Source: Neorhizobium galegae bv. orientalis str. HAMBI 540
GTDB taxonomy: Bacteria; Pseudomonadota; Alphaproteobacteria; Rhizobiales; Rhizobiaceae
Direction of reading: 5' to 3'
Length of the DNA: 64,000 bases
NCBI RefSeq assembly: GCF_000731315.1
Contig: NZ_HG938353.1
Coordinates: forward strand, 2,170,001-2,234,000
The translations under genes were made by a program, and so were the position numbers. The notes under the pieces are model-generated. The model did not search any database and was not told the origin of the DNA. It saw nothing but the letters and a program-made list of their open reading frames with translations. Shown one piece after another: positions 34,845-47,751 of this stretch; the first letter of the stretch is position 1, and every line of letters begins with the position of its first letter.

Positions 34845-35951
34845 TTGATCAACAAGACCCAACGTCTTCTTTCTCTGACGACCGCCATCGTCATCGCCTC
34901 CACGGCCATCGCAGCCGCGGCGCCCAGCGCCGAGCTGATCGCAGCCGCGAAGAAGGAAGGCACGCTGACCACGATCGCGCTGCCCCATAGCTGGTGCGGC
35001 TACGGCGACGTCATCGCCGGATTCAAGGCGAAGTACGGCCTCGAAGTCAACGAATTGAACCCGGACGCCGGTTCGGGCGACGAAATCGAAGCGATCAAGG
35101 CCAACAAGGGCAACAAGGGCCCGCAGGCTCCCGACGTTATCGACGTCGGCCTGTCGTTTGGCCCCAGCGCCAAGGCCGACGGCCTGATCCAGCCCTACAA
35201 GGTCTCCACCTGGGATTCGATCCCTGCCGACGCCAAGGACGCAGACGGTTACTGGTACGGCGACTATTACGGCGTCCTGGCCTTCCTGGTGAACAAGGAC
35301 CTCGTCAAGACGTCGCCGAAGGACTGGCCCGACCTCCTGAAGTCCGACTATGCAAACGCAGTCGCTCTCGCCGGTGATCCGCGCGGCGCCAACCAGGCCG
35401 TTCAGGGCGTCTATGCTGCCGGTCTCTCCGGCGCCAAGGGCGACTCCGCCAAAGCCGGCGACGAAGGCCTGAAGTTCTTCGCCGAACTCAACAAGAAGGG
35501 CAATTTCGTGCCGGTCACCGGCAAGGCTGCCCCGTTCGCGCAGGGCACCACGCCGATCATCATCGCCTGGGACTATAATGCCCTGTCCTGGGGCGAAAGC
35601 CTGAAGGGCAACCCGCCCTTCGAGGTCGTGGTTCCGGCAAGCGGCGTTGTTGCAGGTGTCTACGTGCAGGCGATCTCCGCCTTCGCTCCGCATCCGAACG
35701 CCGCGAAGCTGTGGATGGAATACCTCTATTCCGACGAAGGTCAGCTCGGCTGGCTGAAGGGATATTGCCACCCGATCCGCTTCAACGATCTTGCCAAGAA
35801 CAGCAAGATCCCGAAGAACCTGCTCGACGCCCTGCCTCCGGCAGCAGCCTATGAGAAGGCCGTATTCCCGACGCTCGACCAGCAGTCCGCCGCCAAGGAA
35901 ACCATCACCAAGAAGTGGGATAGCGTGGTCGGCGCCAACGTCGCCAAGTAA
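34845..35951 (+). CDS. ABC transporter periplasmic binding protein (polyamine/iron-type)
   Basis: A 368-residue exported solute-binding protein of the extracellular solute-binding family 1 / PotD-AfuA type. The signal peptide covers residues 1-25 (hydrophobic TTAIVIASTAIAAAA). The mature part has ELIAAAKKEGTLTTIALP, which is typical of this group, and ends with a Lys-rich helix. The start is TTG at 34845, supported by a full AGGAGG five bases upstream; no ATG lies nearby. First gene of a four-gene importer operon; a hairpin with T run at 35966-35994 separates it from the permease genes, which would give excess binding protein. Ligand unknown: spermidine-like amines and Fe(III) are the main options. 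Confidence 0.85.
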   Translation: MINKTQRLLSLTTAIVIASTAIAAAAPSAELIAAAKKEGTLTTIALPHSWCGYGDVIAGFKAKYGLEVNELNPDAGSGDEIEAIKANKGNKGPQAPDVIDVGLSFGPSAKADGLIQPYKVSTWDSIPADAKDADGYWYGDYYGVLAFLVNKDLVKTSPKDWPDLLKSDYANAVALAGDPRGANQAVQGVYAAGLSGAKGDSAKAGDEGLKFFAELNKKGNFVPVTGKAAPFAQGTTPIIIAWDYNALSWGESLKGNPPFEVVVPASGVVAGVYVQAISAFAPHPNAAKLWMEYLYSDEGQLGWLKGYCHPIRFNDLAKNSKIPKNLLDALPPAAAYEKAVFPTLDQQSAAKETITKKWDSVVGANVAK

Positions 35952-35965
35952 TCGAACAAGACCGG

Positions 35966-35994
35966 ACTCCCGTGCCGCCCGGCGCGGGAGTTTT
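35966..35994 (+). terminator. Attenuating terminator between binding-protein and permease genes
   Basis: ACTCCCG...CGGGAGT with an inner GCC/GGC pair and TTTT at the exit, 15 bp after the binding-protein stop. Partial read-through would give excess binding protein over membrane components. Confidence 0.6.
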
Positions 35995-36022
35995 CCCGTT
36001 TCACCCTGGATGGCCAGCATTC

Positions 36023-36898
36023 ATGACCACCGCTTCCACGTCATTCATCGACCGCCGGACAGTCATCGACTGGCTCGGCATCGTGCCGTTCATGGTATTC
36101 GCGCTCGCCTTCCTGATTGTTCCGACGCTCTATCTGATCGTCGGCGCCTTCTTCAATCCGGCGGGCGAATTCACGTTTCAGAATATTTTCGATCTCTTTT
36201 CGCCTTCCATCCTTGGCGCCTACTGGATCAGTATCCGGGTATCCGTCGCGTCTGCGCTCGGCGGAGCATTGATCGGCTTCTTCCTCGCCTGGGCCGTCGT
36301 GCTCGGCGGCTTGCCGTCCTGGATACGCTCCAGCCTGTTGACCTTTTCGGGCGTCGCCTCGAATTTCGCCGGCGTGCCGCTCGCCTTCGCCTTTCTGGCG
36401 ACGCTCGGCCGGACCGGGCTCGTCACCGTCTTGATGCGTGACTGGTTGGGCTTCAATCTCTATTCGACAGGCTTCAACCTCCTGTCGTTCTTCGGCCTGA
36501 CGATCACCTATATGTTCTTCCAGATCCCGCTGATGGTGCTGATCCTCACCCCCGCGCTCGACGGCTTGAAAAAGGAATGGCGCGAGGCATCCGAAATTCT
36601 CGGCGCATCCAGCTGGCAATATTGGCGCATGGTGGTGCTTCCGATCCTCTGGCCGAGCCTGATGGGAGCCACGCTTCTCCTTTTCGCCAACGCCTTCGGC
36701 GCGATCGCGACCGCCTTTGCGCTGACCGGTTCCTCGCTCAACATCGTGCCCATCCTGCTCTACGCCCAGATCCGCGGCGACGTGCTCCACAATCCGAACC
36801 TCGGCTACGCGCTGGCTCTCGGCATGATCGTCATCACCGGCATTTCCAACATCCTCTACATCTGGCTGCGCACCCGGGCCGAACGGTGGCAGAAATGA
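36023..36898 (+). CDS. ABC transporter permease 1 (PotB-like)
   Basis: A 291-residue inner-membrane permease with about six helices. The cytoplasmic EAA loop that contacts the ATPase is visible as EWREASEILGASSWQYWRMVVLPILWPS. Helix 1 is WLGIVPFMVFALAFLIVPTLYLIVGAF. Start placed at ATG 36023; no strong Shine-Dalgarno sequence is present, and coupling to the upstream gene is broken by the hairpin before it. It overlaps the next permease gene by ATGA. Forms a heterodimer with the 36895 gene product in the importer; the substrate is set by the binding protein. Confidence 0.87.
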   Translation: MTTASTSFIDRRTVIDWLGIVPFMVFALAFLIVPTLYLIVGAFFNPAGEFTFQNIFDLFSPSILGAYWISIRVSVASALGGALIGFFLAWAVVLGGLPSWIRSSLLTFSGVASNFAGVPLAFAFLATLGRTGLVTVLMRDWLGFNLYSTGFNLLSFFGLTITYMFFQIPLMVLILTPALDGLKKEWREASEILGASSWQYWRMVVLPILWPSLMGATLLLFANAFGAIATAFALTGSSLNIVPILLYAQIRGDVLHNPNLGYALALGMIVITGISNILYIWLRTRAERWQK

Positions 36899-37683
36899 AG
36901 GCGTCCAAGATCCTTGCCTGGCTCGCGATCGCCATCGGCGCGATCTATTTCCTCGTGCCCCTGATCGGCACGTTCGAGTTCTCGCTGCGCATGCGGCGCG
37001 GCGTCTATTCCTTCGACGCCTACCAGTCGGTCTTCACCGACGCCCAGTTCCGCGCCACCTTCGGCTTCTCCATGCTGATGGCATTGGTGACGATCGTCGT
37101 CGGCATGCTGCTCATCGTGCCGACAGCCTATTGGGTGCGGCTGCGCCTGCCGCAGATGCGGCCGGTCGTCGAGTTCATCACGCTGCTGCCGCTCGTCATT
37201 CCGGCGATCGTCATCGTGTTCGGCTACCTTCGCCTCTACAATTCCTCGTCCTGGATCCCGTTCACGGGCTCGACGCAGGGCACGAATATCCTGCTGACCT
37301 TCTCCTACGTGACGCTGGCGCTCCCCTACATGTATCGTTCCGTCGACACGGCCATGCGGACCATCGACGTGCGGACGCTGACGGAGGCCGCGGAAATCCT
37401 CGGCGCCAAGTGGCCGACGATCATGTTCCGCTGTATTTTCCCGAACGTCATGTCGGGGGTGCTCTCCGGCGCCTTCATCACGTTAGCGATCGTCATGGGC
37501 GAATTCACCATGGCAGCCCTTCTCAACCGTCCGGCCTTCGGTCCCTATCTCCAGCTCGTCGGCGCCAACAAGGCCTATGAGCCTTCGGCGCTCGCCGTCA
37601 TCGCGTTTGCGATCACCTGGCTCTCGATGGGTCTGATCCAGCTCGTTTCCCGCTTCGGCAAATTGTCGCCGTCCAGGCCTTAA
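36895..37683 (+). CDS. ABC transporter permease 2 (PotC-like)
   Basis: A 262-residue six-helix permease. EAA loop: TEAAEILGAKWPTIMFRCIFPNVMSG. The preceding conserved LPLVIPAIVIVFGYL helix is typical of PotC or FbpB second subunits. The start ATG 36895 overlaps the permease 1 stop (ATGA), so the pair is translationally coupled and should be made in equal amounts. Ends nine bases before the ATPase gene. Partner of permease 1 and the ATPase in a complete type I importer. Confidence 0.88.
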   Translation: MKASKILAWLAIAIGAIYFLVPLIGTFEFSLRMRRGVYSFDAYQSVFTDAQFRATFGFSMLMALVTIVVGMLLIVPTAYWVRLRLPQMRPVVEFITLLPLVIPAIVIVFGYLRLYNSSSWIPFTGSTQGTNILLTFSYVTLALPYMYRSVDTAMRTIDVRTLTEAAEILGAKWPTIMFRCIFPNVMSGVLSGAFITLAIVMGEFTMAALLNRPAFGPYLQLVGANKAYEPSALAVIAFAITWLSMGLIQLVSRFGKLSPSRP

Positions 37684-37692
37684 GGAATTTTG

Positions 37693-38754
37693 ATGTCGTT
37701 CCTCGTTCTCGAAAGTATCAAGAAGAGTTTCGGCCAGACGCAGGTCGTCAAGGACTTCAACATGTCCATCGAGAAGGGCGAGTTCGTCTCCTTTCTCGGA
37801 CCGTCGGGTTGCGGCAAGACAACCGTGCTGCGCATGATCGCCGGGTTTGAAAGCCCAAGCGACGGGGCGATCTCGATCAACGGCCGGAACCAGAACGCGC
37901 TGAAGACCAACCAGCGCAATATCGGCATGGTCTTCCAGGCCTATGCGCTGTTTCCGAACATGAACGTCTTCGACAACGTCGCCTTCGGTTTGAAGGTGGC
38001 GGGCAAGTCCAAGACGGAGATCGAAACGCGCGTCAAGGAAATGCTGAATCTAATCGGTCTCGACCATCTCTCCGACCGCTATCCCTACCAGATGTCCGGC
38101 GGCCAGCAGCAGCGCGTAGCGCTCGCCCGTGCGCTCGCCCCGAAACCGCAGGTCCTGCTGCTCGACGAGCCGCTGTCGGCGCTAGACGCCAAGATCCGCG
38201 TCTCGCTGCGCGAGGAAATCCGCCAGATCCAGCGCCAGCTCGGCATCACCACCGTCTTCGTCACCCACGACCAGGAAGAGGCGCTGTCGATCTCCGACCG
38301 CATCGTGGTGATGAATGCCGGCCGCGCCGACCAGATCGGCACGCCATCGGAGATCTACAACCGTCCGACCACCCGCTTCGTCGCATCCTTCGTCGGCACG
38401 CTCAACATCATCGAGGCGACCGTCATCGATCCGTCCGCCAACACGGTCAAGGTCGGCGAGAACACGATCAGGCTGCGGGAATCGATCGGCGCCCTGAAGG
38501 GCGGCGACAAGCTGTCGATCGCACTGCGTCCGGAAGCGGGCTCGCTGCTGGAAAATGCCAAGGGCGACACGTCGCTGACCGGCCAGGTGATCTCTTCGCA
38601 CTTTCTGGGCTCCGTCATCCGCACAAAGCTCGAAGTCGGCGGAAACCAGATTTCCTTCGACATGTTCAATTCGCCGGATGCCGTCCTGCCTCAGTCCGGC
38701 GAGACCTTGACGCTGCGCTTCAACGCCCACGATTTCCTGATCGTCCGCGACTGA
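37693..38754 (+). CDS. ABC transporter ATP-binding protein (PotA-like, with TOBE domain)
   Basis: A 353-residue ATPase. Walker A GPSGCGKTT, Q-loop VFQAYALFPNM, signature MSGGQQQRVALARAL, Walker B VLLLDEPLSALD and switch His in VFVTHDQEEAL are all intact. Residues about 240-353 are a TOBE-type regulatory domain as in PotA or FbpC, which often limits transport by trans-inhibition. Start at ATG 37693 with AAGGA six bases upstream; the TTG just before it is unlikely. Last gene of the importer operon; a very strong hairpin terminator follows. Confidence 0.92.
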   Translation: MSFLVLESIKKSFGQTQVVKDFNMSIEKGEFVSFLGPSGCGKTTVLRMIAGFESPSDGAISINGRNQNALKTNQRNIGMVFQAYALFPNMNVFDNVAFGLKVAGKSKTEIETRVKEMLNLIGLDHLSDRYPYQMSGGQQQRVALARALAPKPQVLLLDEPLSALDAKIRVSLREEIRQIQRQLGITTVFVTHDQEEALSISDRIVVMNAGRADQIGTPSEIYNRPTTRFVASFVGTLNIIEATVIDPSANTVKVGENTIRLRESIGALKGGDKLSIALRPEAGSLLENAKGDTSLTGQVISSHFLGSVIRTKLEVGGNQISFDMFNSPDAVLPQSGETLTLRFNAHDFLIVRD

Positions 38755-38794
38755 TCGGAAGTCTTCTGCAAATCAGCGGGCTGATGGCCCATAA

Positions 38795-38828
38795 GCAAAA
38801 ACGGCATCCTCGCGGATGCCGTTTTTGC
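38795..38828. terminator. Strong bidirectional terminator between the ABC operon and metH
   Basis: Perfect 15-bp stem GCAAAAACGGCATCC/GGATGCCGTTTTTGC with a TCGC tetraloop, between convergent genes ending at 38754 and 38839. Confidence 0.9.
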
Positions 38829-38838
38829 GTTGAGAATC

Positions 38839-42612
<3,774 letters not shown>

Positions 42613-42651
42613 GGCACTGCCCTTCATCATTTCCGGATATCTCAATAACCG

Positions 42652-42669
42652 CATAAAGATATGTTTATG
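42652..42669 (-). promoter_or_regulatory. Palindromic operator upstream of metH (SahR-type)
   Basis: CATAAAGATATGTTTATG, an 18-bp palindrome with one mismatched pair, whose 16-bp core is identical to that at 11907-11928 in front of sahR-metF. It lies 40-57 bp upstream of the metH start and in the same orientation. Confidence 0.72.
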
Positions 42670-42782
42670 TCAATATATAACCGGTATGTCCGACAATATA
42701 GAATAGTCGATGACATGAAACCGACCGAGCGTTATAGGCGTTCTGATCCCAATGCCCCCGCCATAGCGATTCCGAGGTTTTC

Positions 42783-44039
42783 ATGAGCGACACCGGTCAG
42801 ACAGAAGCCAAGTGGGCGAGCCTTCCCTATCATCGTCGTTGGCTCCTGAACGAGGCCGACGGGCTCTTCGATTTTTTCCAGTACCGGGCGATGAACCCAA
42901 AGGGCGGTTTCTTCGATCTCGACGACCAGGGCTTGGCCCTCGGCGGCGCCAATCCGACGCGGGGCATTCATGCCTCGGCGCGCATGGTCCACTGTTTTTC
43001 GATCGGCCACCTGCTTGGCCGGCCGGGCTCCGGCGATATCGTCGACCACGGCATGCGCACTCTCTGGGAGCGTCATCGCGACACGGAATATGGCGGCTAT
43101 TTCTGGCAGGTCAATGATGACGGCGCGGCTGATCCCGCCAAGCAGGGTTACGGCCACGCCTTCGTGCTGCTCGCCGCTTCCTCCGCCAAGGTCATTGGCC
43201 ATCCGCTCGCCGACCGGATGCTGGCCGACATTACCGAGGTCCTCGAAACCAGGTTCTGGGAACCGCGTCATGGCGCGATCGCGGAGGAGTTCAATCGTGA
43301 CTGGTCACCGATCGATGGCGGCAGCTATCGCGGCCAGAACTCCAACATGCACCTCACCGAAGCGTTGATGGCAGCCTATGAGGCGACCGGCGAGACGGCC
43401 TATCTCGACAAGGCGACAAGCATCGCCGACCTCGTCATCCGCCGCTCTGCCGGCGGCGTCGGTTTCCGCGTTGCCGAGCATTTCGATCCCGAATGGGCGA
43501 TCGACAAGGACTATTACCACCCCGACGAGATGTTCCGCCCGGCCGGCACCACACCCGGCCACTGGCTGGAATGGTCGCGCCTCCTGCTGCAGCTCTGGAC
43601 GCTCGGGGATAAAAAGCACGGCTGGATGCCGGACGCGGCAAAATCGCTGTTCGTCCAGTCCATGTCACTGGGCTGGGACAAAGAGAAGGGCGGCTTCTTC
43701 TACACGCTCGACTGGAACGACAAGCCCGCCAAGACCAACAAGCTCTGGTGGCCGATGTGCGAGGCAGCCGGTGCCGCCCACTTCCTCAACGAGCACCTGC
43801 CGGCCGACGATTTCTACGAGGACAGCTACCGGCGGATCTGGGGTACGATCGCCAACCGTTTCATCGACCATACAAACGGCGGCTGGCACGAGGAGCTGAC
43901 CGAGGATCTCGTCCCGGCCCACACCCTCTTTCCCGGCAAGGGCGATATCTACCACGCCCTGCAGGCCTGCCTCATCCCGCTCTTTCCGGCAAACGGCAGC
44001 CTGACGAAGGTCATCGTCGAGGCCGAAGGGCATCTCTGA
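42783..44039 (+). CDS. AGE-family sugar epimerase/isomerase (YihS/mannose-isomerase-like)
   Basis: A 418-residue alpha/alpha-barrel enzyme of the N-acylglucosamine 2-epimerase family, which epimerises or isomerises aldoses such as GlcNAc, cellobiose or mannose. Motifs: HASARMVHCFSIG, NSNMHLTEALMAAYEATGE, FRPAGTTPGHWLEWSRLLLQL and GKGDIYHALQACL, which hold the conserved His residues (RxxxH; HxxE; H of PGH; H of IYHAL). Length and the TTPGHWLEW motif fit the AlgI/YihS-like mannose/fructose isomerase branch better than renin-binding epimerases. It stands alone downstream of the divergent metH promoter; no sugar transporter or kinase lies next to it. Confidence 0.85.
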   Translation: MSDTGQTEAKWASLPYHRRWLLNEADGLFDFFQYRAMNPKGGFFDLDDQGLALGGANPTRGIHASARMVHCFSIGHLLGRPGSGDIVDHGMRTLWERHRDTEYGGYFWQVNDDGAADPAKQGYGHAFVLLAASSAKVIGHPLADRMLADITEVLETRFWEPRHGAIAEEFNRDWSPIDGGSYRGQNSNMHLTEALMAAYEATGETAYLDKATSIADLVIRRSAGGVGFRVAEHFDPEWAIDKDYYHPDEMFRPAGTTPGHWLEWSRLLLQLWTLGDKKHGWMPDAAKSLFVQSMSLGWDKEKGGFFYTLDWNDKPAKTNKLWWPMCEAAGAAHFLNEHLPADDFYEDSYRRIWGTIANRFIDHTNGGWHEELTEDLVPAHTLFPGKGDIYHALQACLIPLFPANGSLTKVIVEAEGHL

Positions 44040-44133
44040 GGCTTTCGCGCCAGAGTCCCAATGCTGACGGAACCATATACGCCTGCGTCGGTTTCCGGTG
44101 TTACATCACGGGTAACATCGGGATATCGCGACC

Positions 44134-44607
44134 ATGCTCAACGTTCTCGCGGAGGAGTTTTCGCACGAGGCGCCCGTTGCAATCGAGGTGTTTCTGGTGA
44201 GGCTGGTCGGCGCCGCATTTCTCTGCGGTCTGATCGGCCTCGAACGCGAATTTCGCAATAATTCCGCAGGCCTGCGTACCAACATGCTGATCGGCCTCGC
44301 ATCTGCCGTCTTCACGCTGGTCGGCCTGCAGATCATGCATGAGTTCGGCAACCAGCCCAATACCGTCCAGATCGACCCGATCCGCCTCATCGAGGCCGTC
44401 ACCGCCGGAATTGCGTTCCTTGCCGCCGGCGTCGTTTTCCAAATGCGCGGCGATGTGAAGGGCCTGACGACCGGCGCCAGCATGTGGCTGTCCGGTGCGA
44501 TCGGGCTCTGCGTGGGCCTCGGCATGTGGATCGTCGCAGTAGCCGCGACCAGCGCCGGCATCGTCATCCTCTGGCTGCTGCGCAAACCGAAGTTGCAGCG
44601 GGTATGA
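44134..44607 (+). CDS. MgtC/SapB-family membrane protein
   Basis: A 157-residue inner-membrane protein with about four helices. Carries the MgtC N-terminal signature GLEREFRNNSAGLRTNMLIGLASAVFTL and the AGIAFLAAGVVFQMRGDVKGLTTGASMWLSGAIGLCVG segment. It lacks the C-terminal ACT-like domain of Salmonella MgtC, so it is the short SapB type. In pathogens MgtC inhibits the F-ATPase and helps growth at low Mg or in macrophages; in a plant-associated bacterium the role is unclear. An inverted repeat TGTTAC-N7-GTAACA sits 17 bp before the start and may be a regulator site. Confidence 0.88.
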   Translation: MLNVLAEEFSHEAPVAIEVFLVRLVGAAFLCGLIGLEREFRNNSAGLRTNMLIGLASAVFTLVGLQIMHEFGNQPNTVQIDPIRLIEAVTAGIAFLAAGVVFQMRGDVKGLTTGASMWLSGAIGLCVGLGMWIVAVAATSAGIVILWLLRKPKLQRV

Positions 44608-44648
44608 AGGACGAAGAATAACGGCTCAGCCGCAAAAACGAATGCGGC

Positions 44649-47576
44649 TCAGCCCCCCGACCGTGGCGTCACCATCGACCGTATGCGGGTCGTCAGCAGC
44701 TCGTAGTCGTAAGGCTTGGTGATCAGCGCCGTCCGGCCGAGCTCCTCCGATCCCGGCACGTTGCGGTCGCCGGTGGCAAAGATCACCGGCAGATCGGTAA
44801 GCGTTTCGCGCAATTTCAATGCGAGTTGCAAGCCACTCATTTCCGGCAGATGCACGTCGGTGACGAGGATGTCGATCGTCTGGCTGCCACCTGCGGCAAG
44901 CGCTTCGGCCGCCGATCCCGCCTCGACCACGGTCATGCCGGCATCCTGCAGGAAATCCGCCGTCGAGATGCGGATCAGCGCTTCGTCCTCGACCAGCAGA
45001 ACCGCGATCGGCAGATCTGGCGCCGAAGGCTGCTCGACGGCCGGCTGAACAGGCGTTATCTCGGGAGGACTTTCGGGCAAGCCCGGCGACGGAGCCTGCC
45101 GGCTCTGATCGATCACCTGGCGGATTTTTCGGGCGAGCGTCTCCCGCGTATAGGGCTTGCTCAGCAGGTTGACCCCCGGATCGAGCCGCCCGCCGTGGAC
45201 AATCGAATTTTCGGTATAACCCGAGGTGAACAGCACACCGAGATGCGGCAGCCTCTCCTTGGCCCGCTTGGCGAGATCGCTGCTTTTCAACCGCCCCGGC
45301 ATCACCACATCCGTGAACAGGCAGTCGATCGGCACGCCGCTTTCGACGATCGCAAGCCCGCTGTCGGCATCCTTGGCCCGCAGGACCCGATAACCGAGTT
45401 CGGCGAGCAGACTGACGGTGATTTCCCGCACGGCTTCGTCGTCCTCGACGACCAGTATTGTCTCGTCGCCGCCCAAGGCAGCACCACTGGCATTTTCGCC
45501 AACCAAATCCTCGTCCTCCATCGATCGCGGAAGATATATCCGCACGGTGGTGCCGTTGCCCGGCTCGCTGTAGATCCTGATATGGCCGCCCGACTGTTTG
45601 ACGAAGCCATAGACCATGGAAAGGCCGAGCCCTGTCCCCTTGCCTTCCGGCTTGGTGGTGAAGAAGGGATCGAAGACCTTGTCCAGAATGTCGGCCGTCA
45701 TGCCCGTACCGGTATCGGTGACCGCCAGCATCACATATTTCCCGACGTCAATGTCGAACGCGTGCCGCGCATATTCGTCGTCGAGGAAGACATTGCCGAG
45801 CTCGATCGTCAGCTTGCCCTGCCCATTCATCGCATCGCGTGCATTGATGGCGAGATTGAGGAGCGCGTTCTCGACATTGCTCGGATCGACCAGCGTGTTC
45901 CACAACCCGCCGCCGACGATCGTGTCGATCTCGATCGCTTCGCCGAGACTGCGCCTCAAGAGATGATCCATCTCGCGGATCAGGCGGCTCAGATTGATCA
46001 CCTTCGGCGAAAGCGGCTGGCGGCGGCCGAAGGCGAGAAGCTGCGAGGCAAGCCGGGCGCCGCGCGACGCCCCTGCAAGCGCGCTGTTCAACCGTCTTTC
46101 GGCAACTTCATTGCCCGCGAACTCCCGCCCGAGAAGCTGGAGATTGCCGGTGATCACCTGCAGGAGATTGTTGAAATCGTGGGCGATGCCACCGGCGAGG
46201 TTGCCGATCGCCTCCATCTTCTGGCTTTGGCGAAGCACTTCCTGCGTCCGCTCGAGCTCGATCGTTCTTTCCTCGACGCGATGGCCGAGGGTTTCGGCGA
46301 GGCTGGAAAGCTCCGATTCGGTCTGTTTCTGTTCATCGATATCGGTATTGGTAGCGACCCAGAGGGTGATCTCGCCTTCGGCATTCTTGATCGGTACCGC
46401 GCGACTGATGAACCAGCGATAGACGCCGTCGTGGCGGCGCAGGCGGATCTCCGTCTCAAGACGGCCCCCGACGCGGATCGCTTCTCCCCAGGCCGCGGCG
46501 ATCCGGGGAGAATCGTCCGGATGCAGCATCTCGGAGCGGCGCTCCCTGTCGAAATAGAAGGATTCCAGGCCGCTATAGGTAAAGATCTGGTCGTTGCACC
46601 ACTGCATCCGGCCATCCGGTGTCGCCGTCCACACATGCGTCGGCAACGACTGGGCAAGCGTGCGGAAACGGTCCTCGTTCTCGCGGGCCGCCTCCTGCGC
46701 ACGGCGAAGCTCCGTGACGTCCTGACCCTGCACGAAAATGCCGCTGACCAGACCGTCGCGATCGCGGATCGGCTGATAGACGAAATCCAGAAAACGCTCT
46801 TCCGGCGGAACGCTTTCGGAGGGCTGCAGAACGACGCGCGCGCCAACGGCGCTATAGGGCGTACCCGTCCGGTAAACCTCGTCGAGCAGTTCGTAAAAGC
46901 CCTGGCCGGCGATATCCGGCAGAGCCTCGCGCACCGTCTTGCCGATCAGGTCCTCGCGGCCGACGATCGTCCGGTAGGATCTGTTGACAATCGAGAAAAC
47001 ATGCTCTGGGCCGCGCAGCACGGCCATGAAGCCGGGCGCCTGCTCGAACAGCATGCGCAGATATTCCCGCTCCTCGCCAAGCGCGACATTCTGCCCCTGG
47101 ACGGCATCGGCCCGGCGCATCAGATCCGTATGAAACTGCAGGCCGGCGTCGCCCGCAGACCGGCTGCGCAGCAGGTGAAGTTCGGTCACATCCACGGTGT
47201 GCTGCAGGATGAAGACCAGCTTGCCGGCCTCGTCCTTGATCGGCGTATGGGTGGCACTCCAATAACGATCCTCAAGCTCTCCATCGGGACCTTGGATCGG
47301 ATATGGGAGGAGCGGCAGGTGATCCACCCCACCGGTGGAAAGGACCTTGGCGAAGGATTGGCGCAGCAGCCGGCCCGGGACTGACGCCGGCTCGCTCGGA
47401 AACACATCGAACATGTTGCGGCCGAGAAGCTCTTGACGGCTACGCCCCGTCACCGCCAGATAAGCGTCATTCATCCCGACAAGCCGCAACTCCCGGTCGA
47501 GGATGACATAGGGATTGGGTGAGAGATTGAACAACTGATTCAGATCGATTTCGGAAAGCTCCGTCAGTCTGAACAT
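44649..47576 (-). CDS. Multi-PAS hybrid sensor histidine kinase with two receiver domains
   Basis: A 975-residue protein with no transmembrane helix, so a cytoplasmic sensor. Order: PAS about 12-130, PAS about 170-290 (FSIVNRSYRTIVGRE), PAS about 300-430 (PAC block RRHDGVYRWFISRAVPIKN), HisKA about 455-525 with H466 in GGIAHDFNNLL, HATPase about 570-690 (N box NLAINARDAM; GTGLGLSMVYGFVKQSGG), REC1 with D756 in FTDVVMPG, REC2 with D907 in VTDVHLP. All catalytic residues are intact. The AHDFNN type, with internal receivers, often works in blue-light, redox or stress signalling, but no Cys/LOV signature is seen. CAGGGAC precedes the start. No cognate output gene is adjacent; the GGDEF-EAL gene lies upstream. 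Confidence 0.9.
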   Translation of the reverse strand: MFRLTELSEIDLNQLFNLSPNPYVILDRELRLVGMNDAYLAVTGRSRQELLGRNMFDVFPSEPASVPGRLLRQSFAKVLSTGGVDHLPLLPYPIQGPDGELEDRYWSATHTPIKDEAGKLVFILQHTVDVTELHLLRSRSAGDAGLQFHTDLMRRADAVQGQNVALGEEREYLRMLFEQAPGFMAVLRGPEHVFSIVNRSYRTIVGREDLIGKTVREALPDIAGQGFYELLDEVYRTGTPYSAVGARVVLQPSESVPPEERFLDFVYQPIRDRDGLVSGIFVQGQDVTELRRAQEAARENEDRFRTLAQSLPTHVWTATPDGRMQWCNDQIFTYSGLESFYFDRERRSEMLHPDDSPRIAAAWGEAIRVGGRLETEIRLRRHDGVYRWFISRAVPIKNAEGEITLWVATNTDIDEQKQTESELSSLAETLGHRVEERTIELERTQEVLRQSQKMEAIGNLAGGIAHDFNNLLQVITGNLQLLGREFAGNEVAERRLNSALAGASRGARLASQLLAFGRRQPLSPKVINLSRLIREMDHLLRRSLGEAIEIDTIVGGGLWNTLVDPSNVENALLNLAINARDAMNGQGKLTIELGNVFLDDEYARHAFDIDVGKYVMLAVTDTGTGMTADILDKVFDPFFTTKPEGKGTGLGLSMVYGFVKQSGGHIRIYSEPGNGTTVRIYLPRSMEDEDLVGENASGAALGGDETILVVEDDEAVREITVSLLAELGYRVLRAKDADSGLAIVESGVPIDCLFTDVVMPGRLKSSDLAKRAKERLPHLGVLFTSGYTENSIVHGGRLDPGVNLLSKPYTRETLARKIRQVIDQSRQAPSPGLPESPPEITPVQPAVEQPSAPDLPIAVLLVEDEALIRISTADFLQDAGMTVVEAGSAAEALAAGGSQTIDILVTDVHLPEMSGLQLALKLRETLTDLPVIFATGDRNVPGSEELGRTALITKPYDYELLTTRIRSMVTPRSGG

Positions 47577-47751
47577 GGGCCGTCCCTGATGCCAAATGTG
47601 TCGTCAGGTTATAGAGTTTCCGCGATTATTGACAATTGAAATCAAGCGCGTCCCGGAAATCTCCCACGGGATTGTCGCGATCGCCAAAGAATACTCATGT
47701 CCCGGTTTGAGGTCCGGGTTCTGGCACCGACTCGTGCGCAGATCATCCGGA

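Noticed and set aside
42613..42782. SAM or cobalamin riboswitch upstream of metH
   Set aside because: The leader is short and AT-rich, holds the protein operator and shows no conserved riboswitch elements; likewise upstream of sahR-metF.
44099..44117. TGTTAC-N7-GTAACA before mgtC as a confident operator
   Set aside because: Only a 6-bp arm, with no second copy and no regulator nearby; mentioned in the mgtC entry only.
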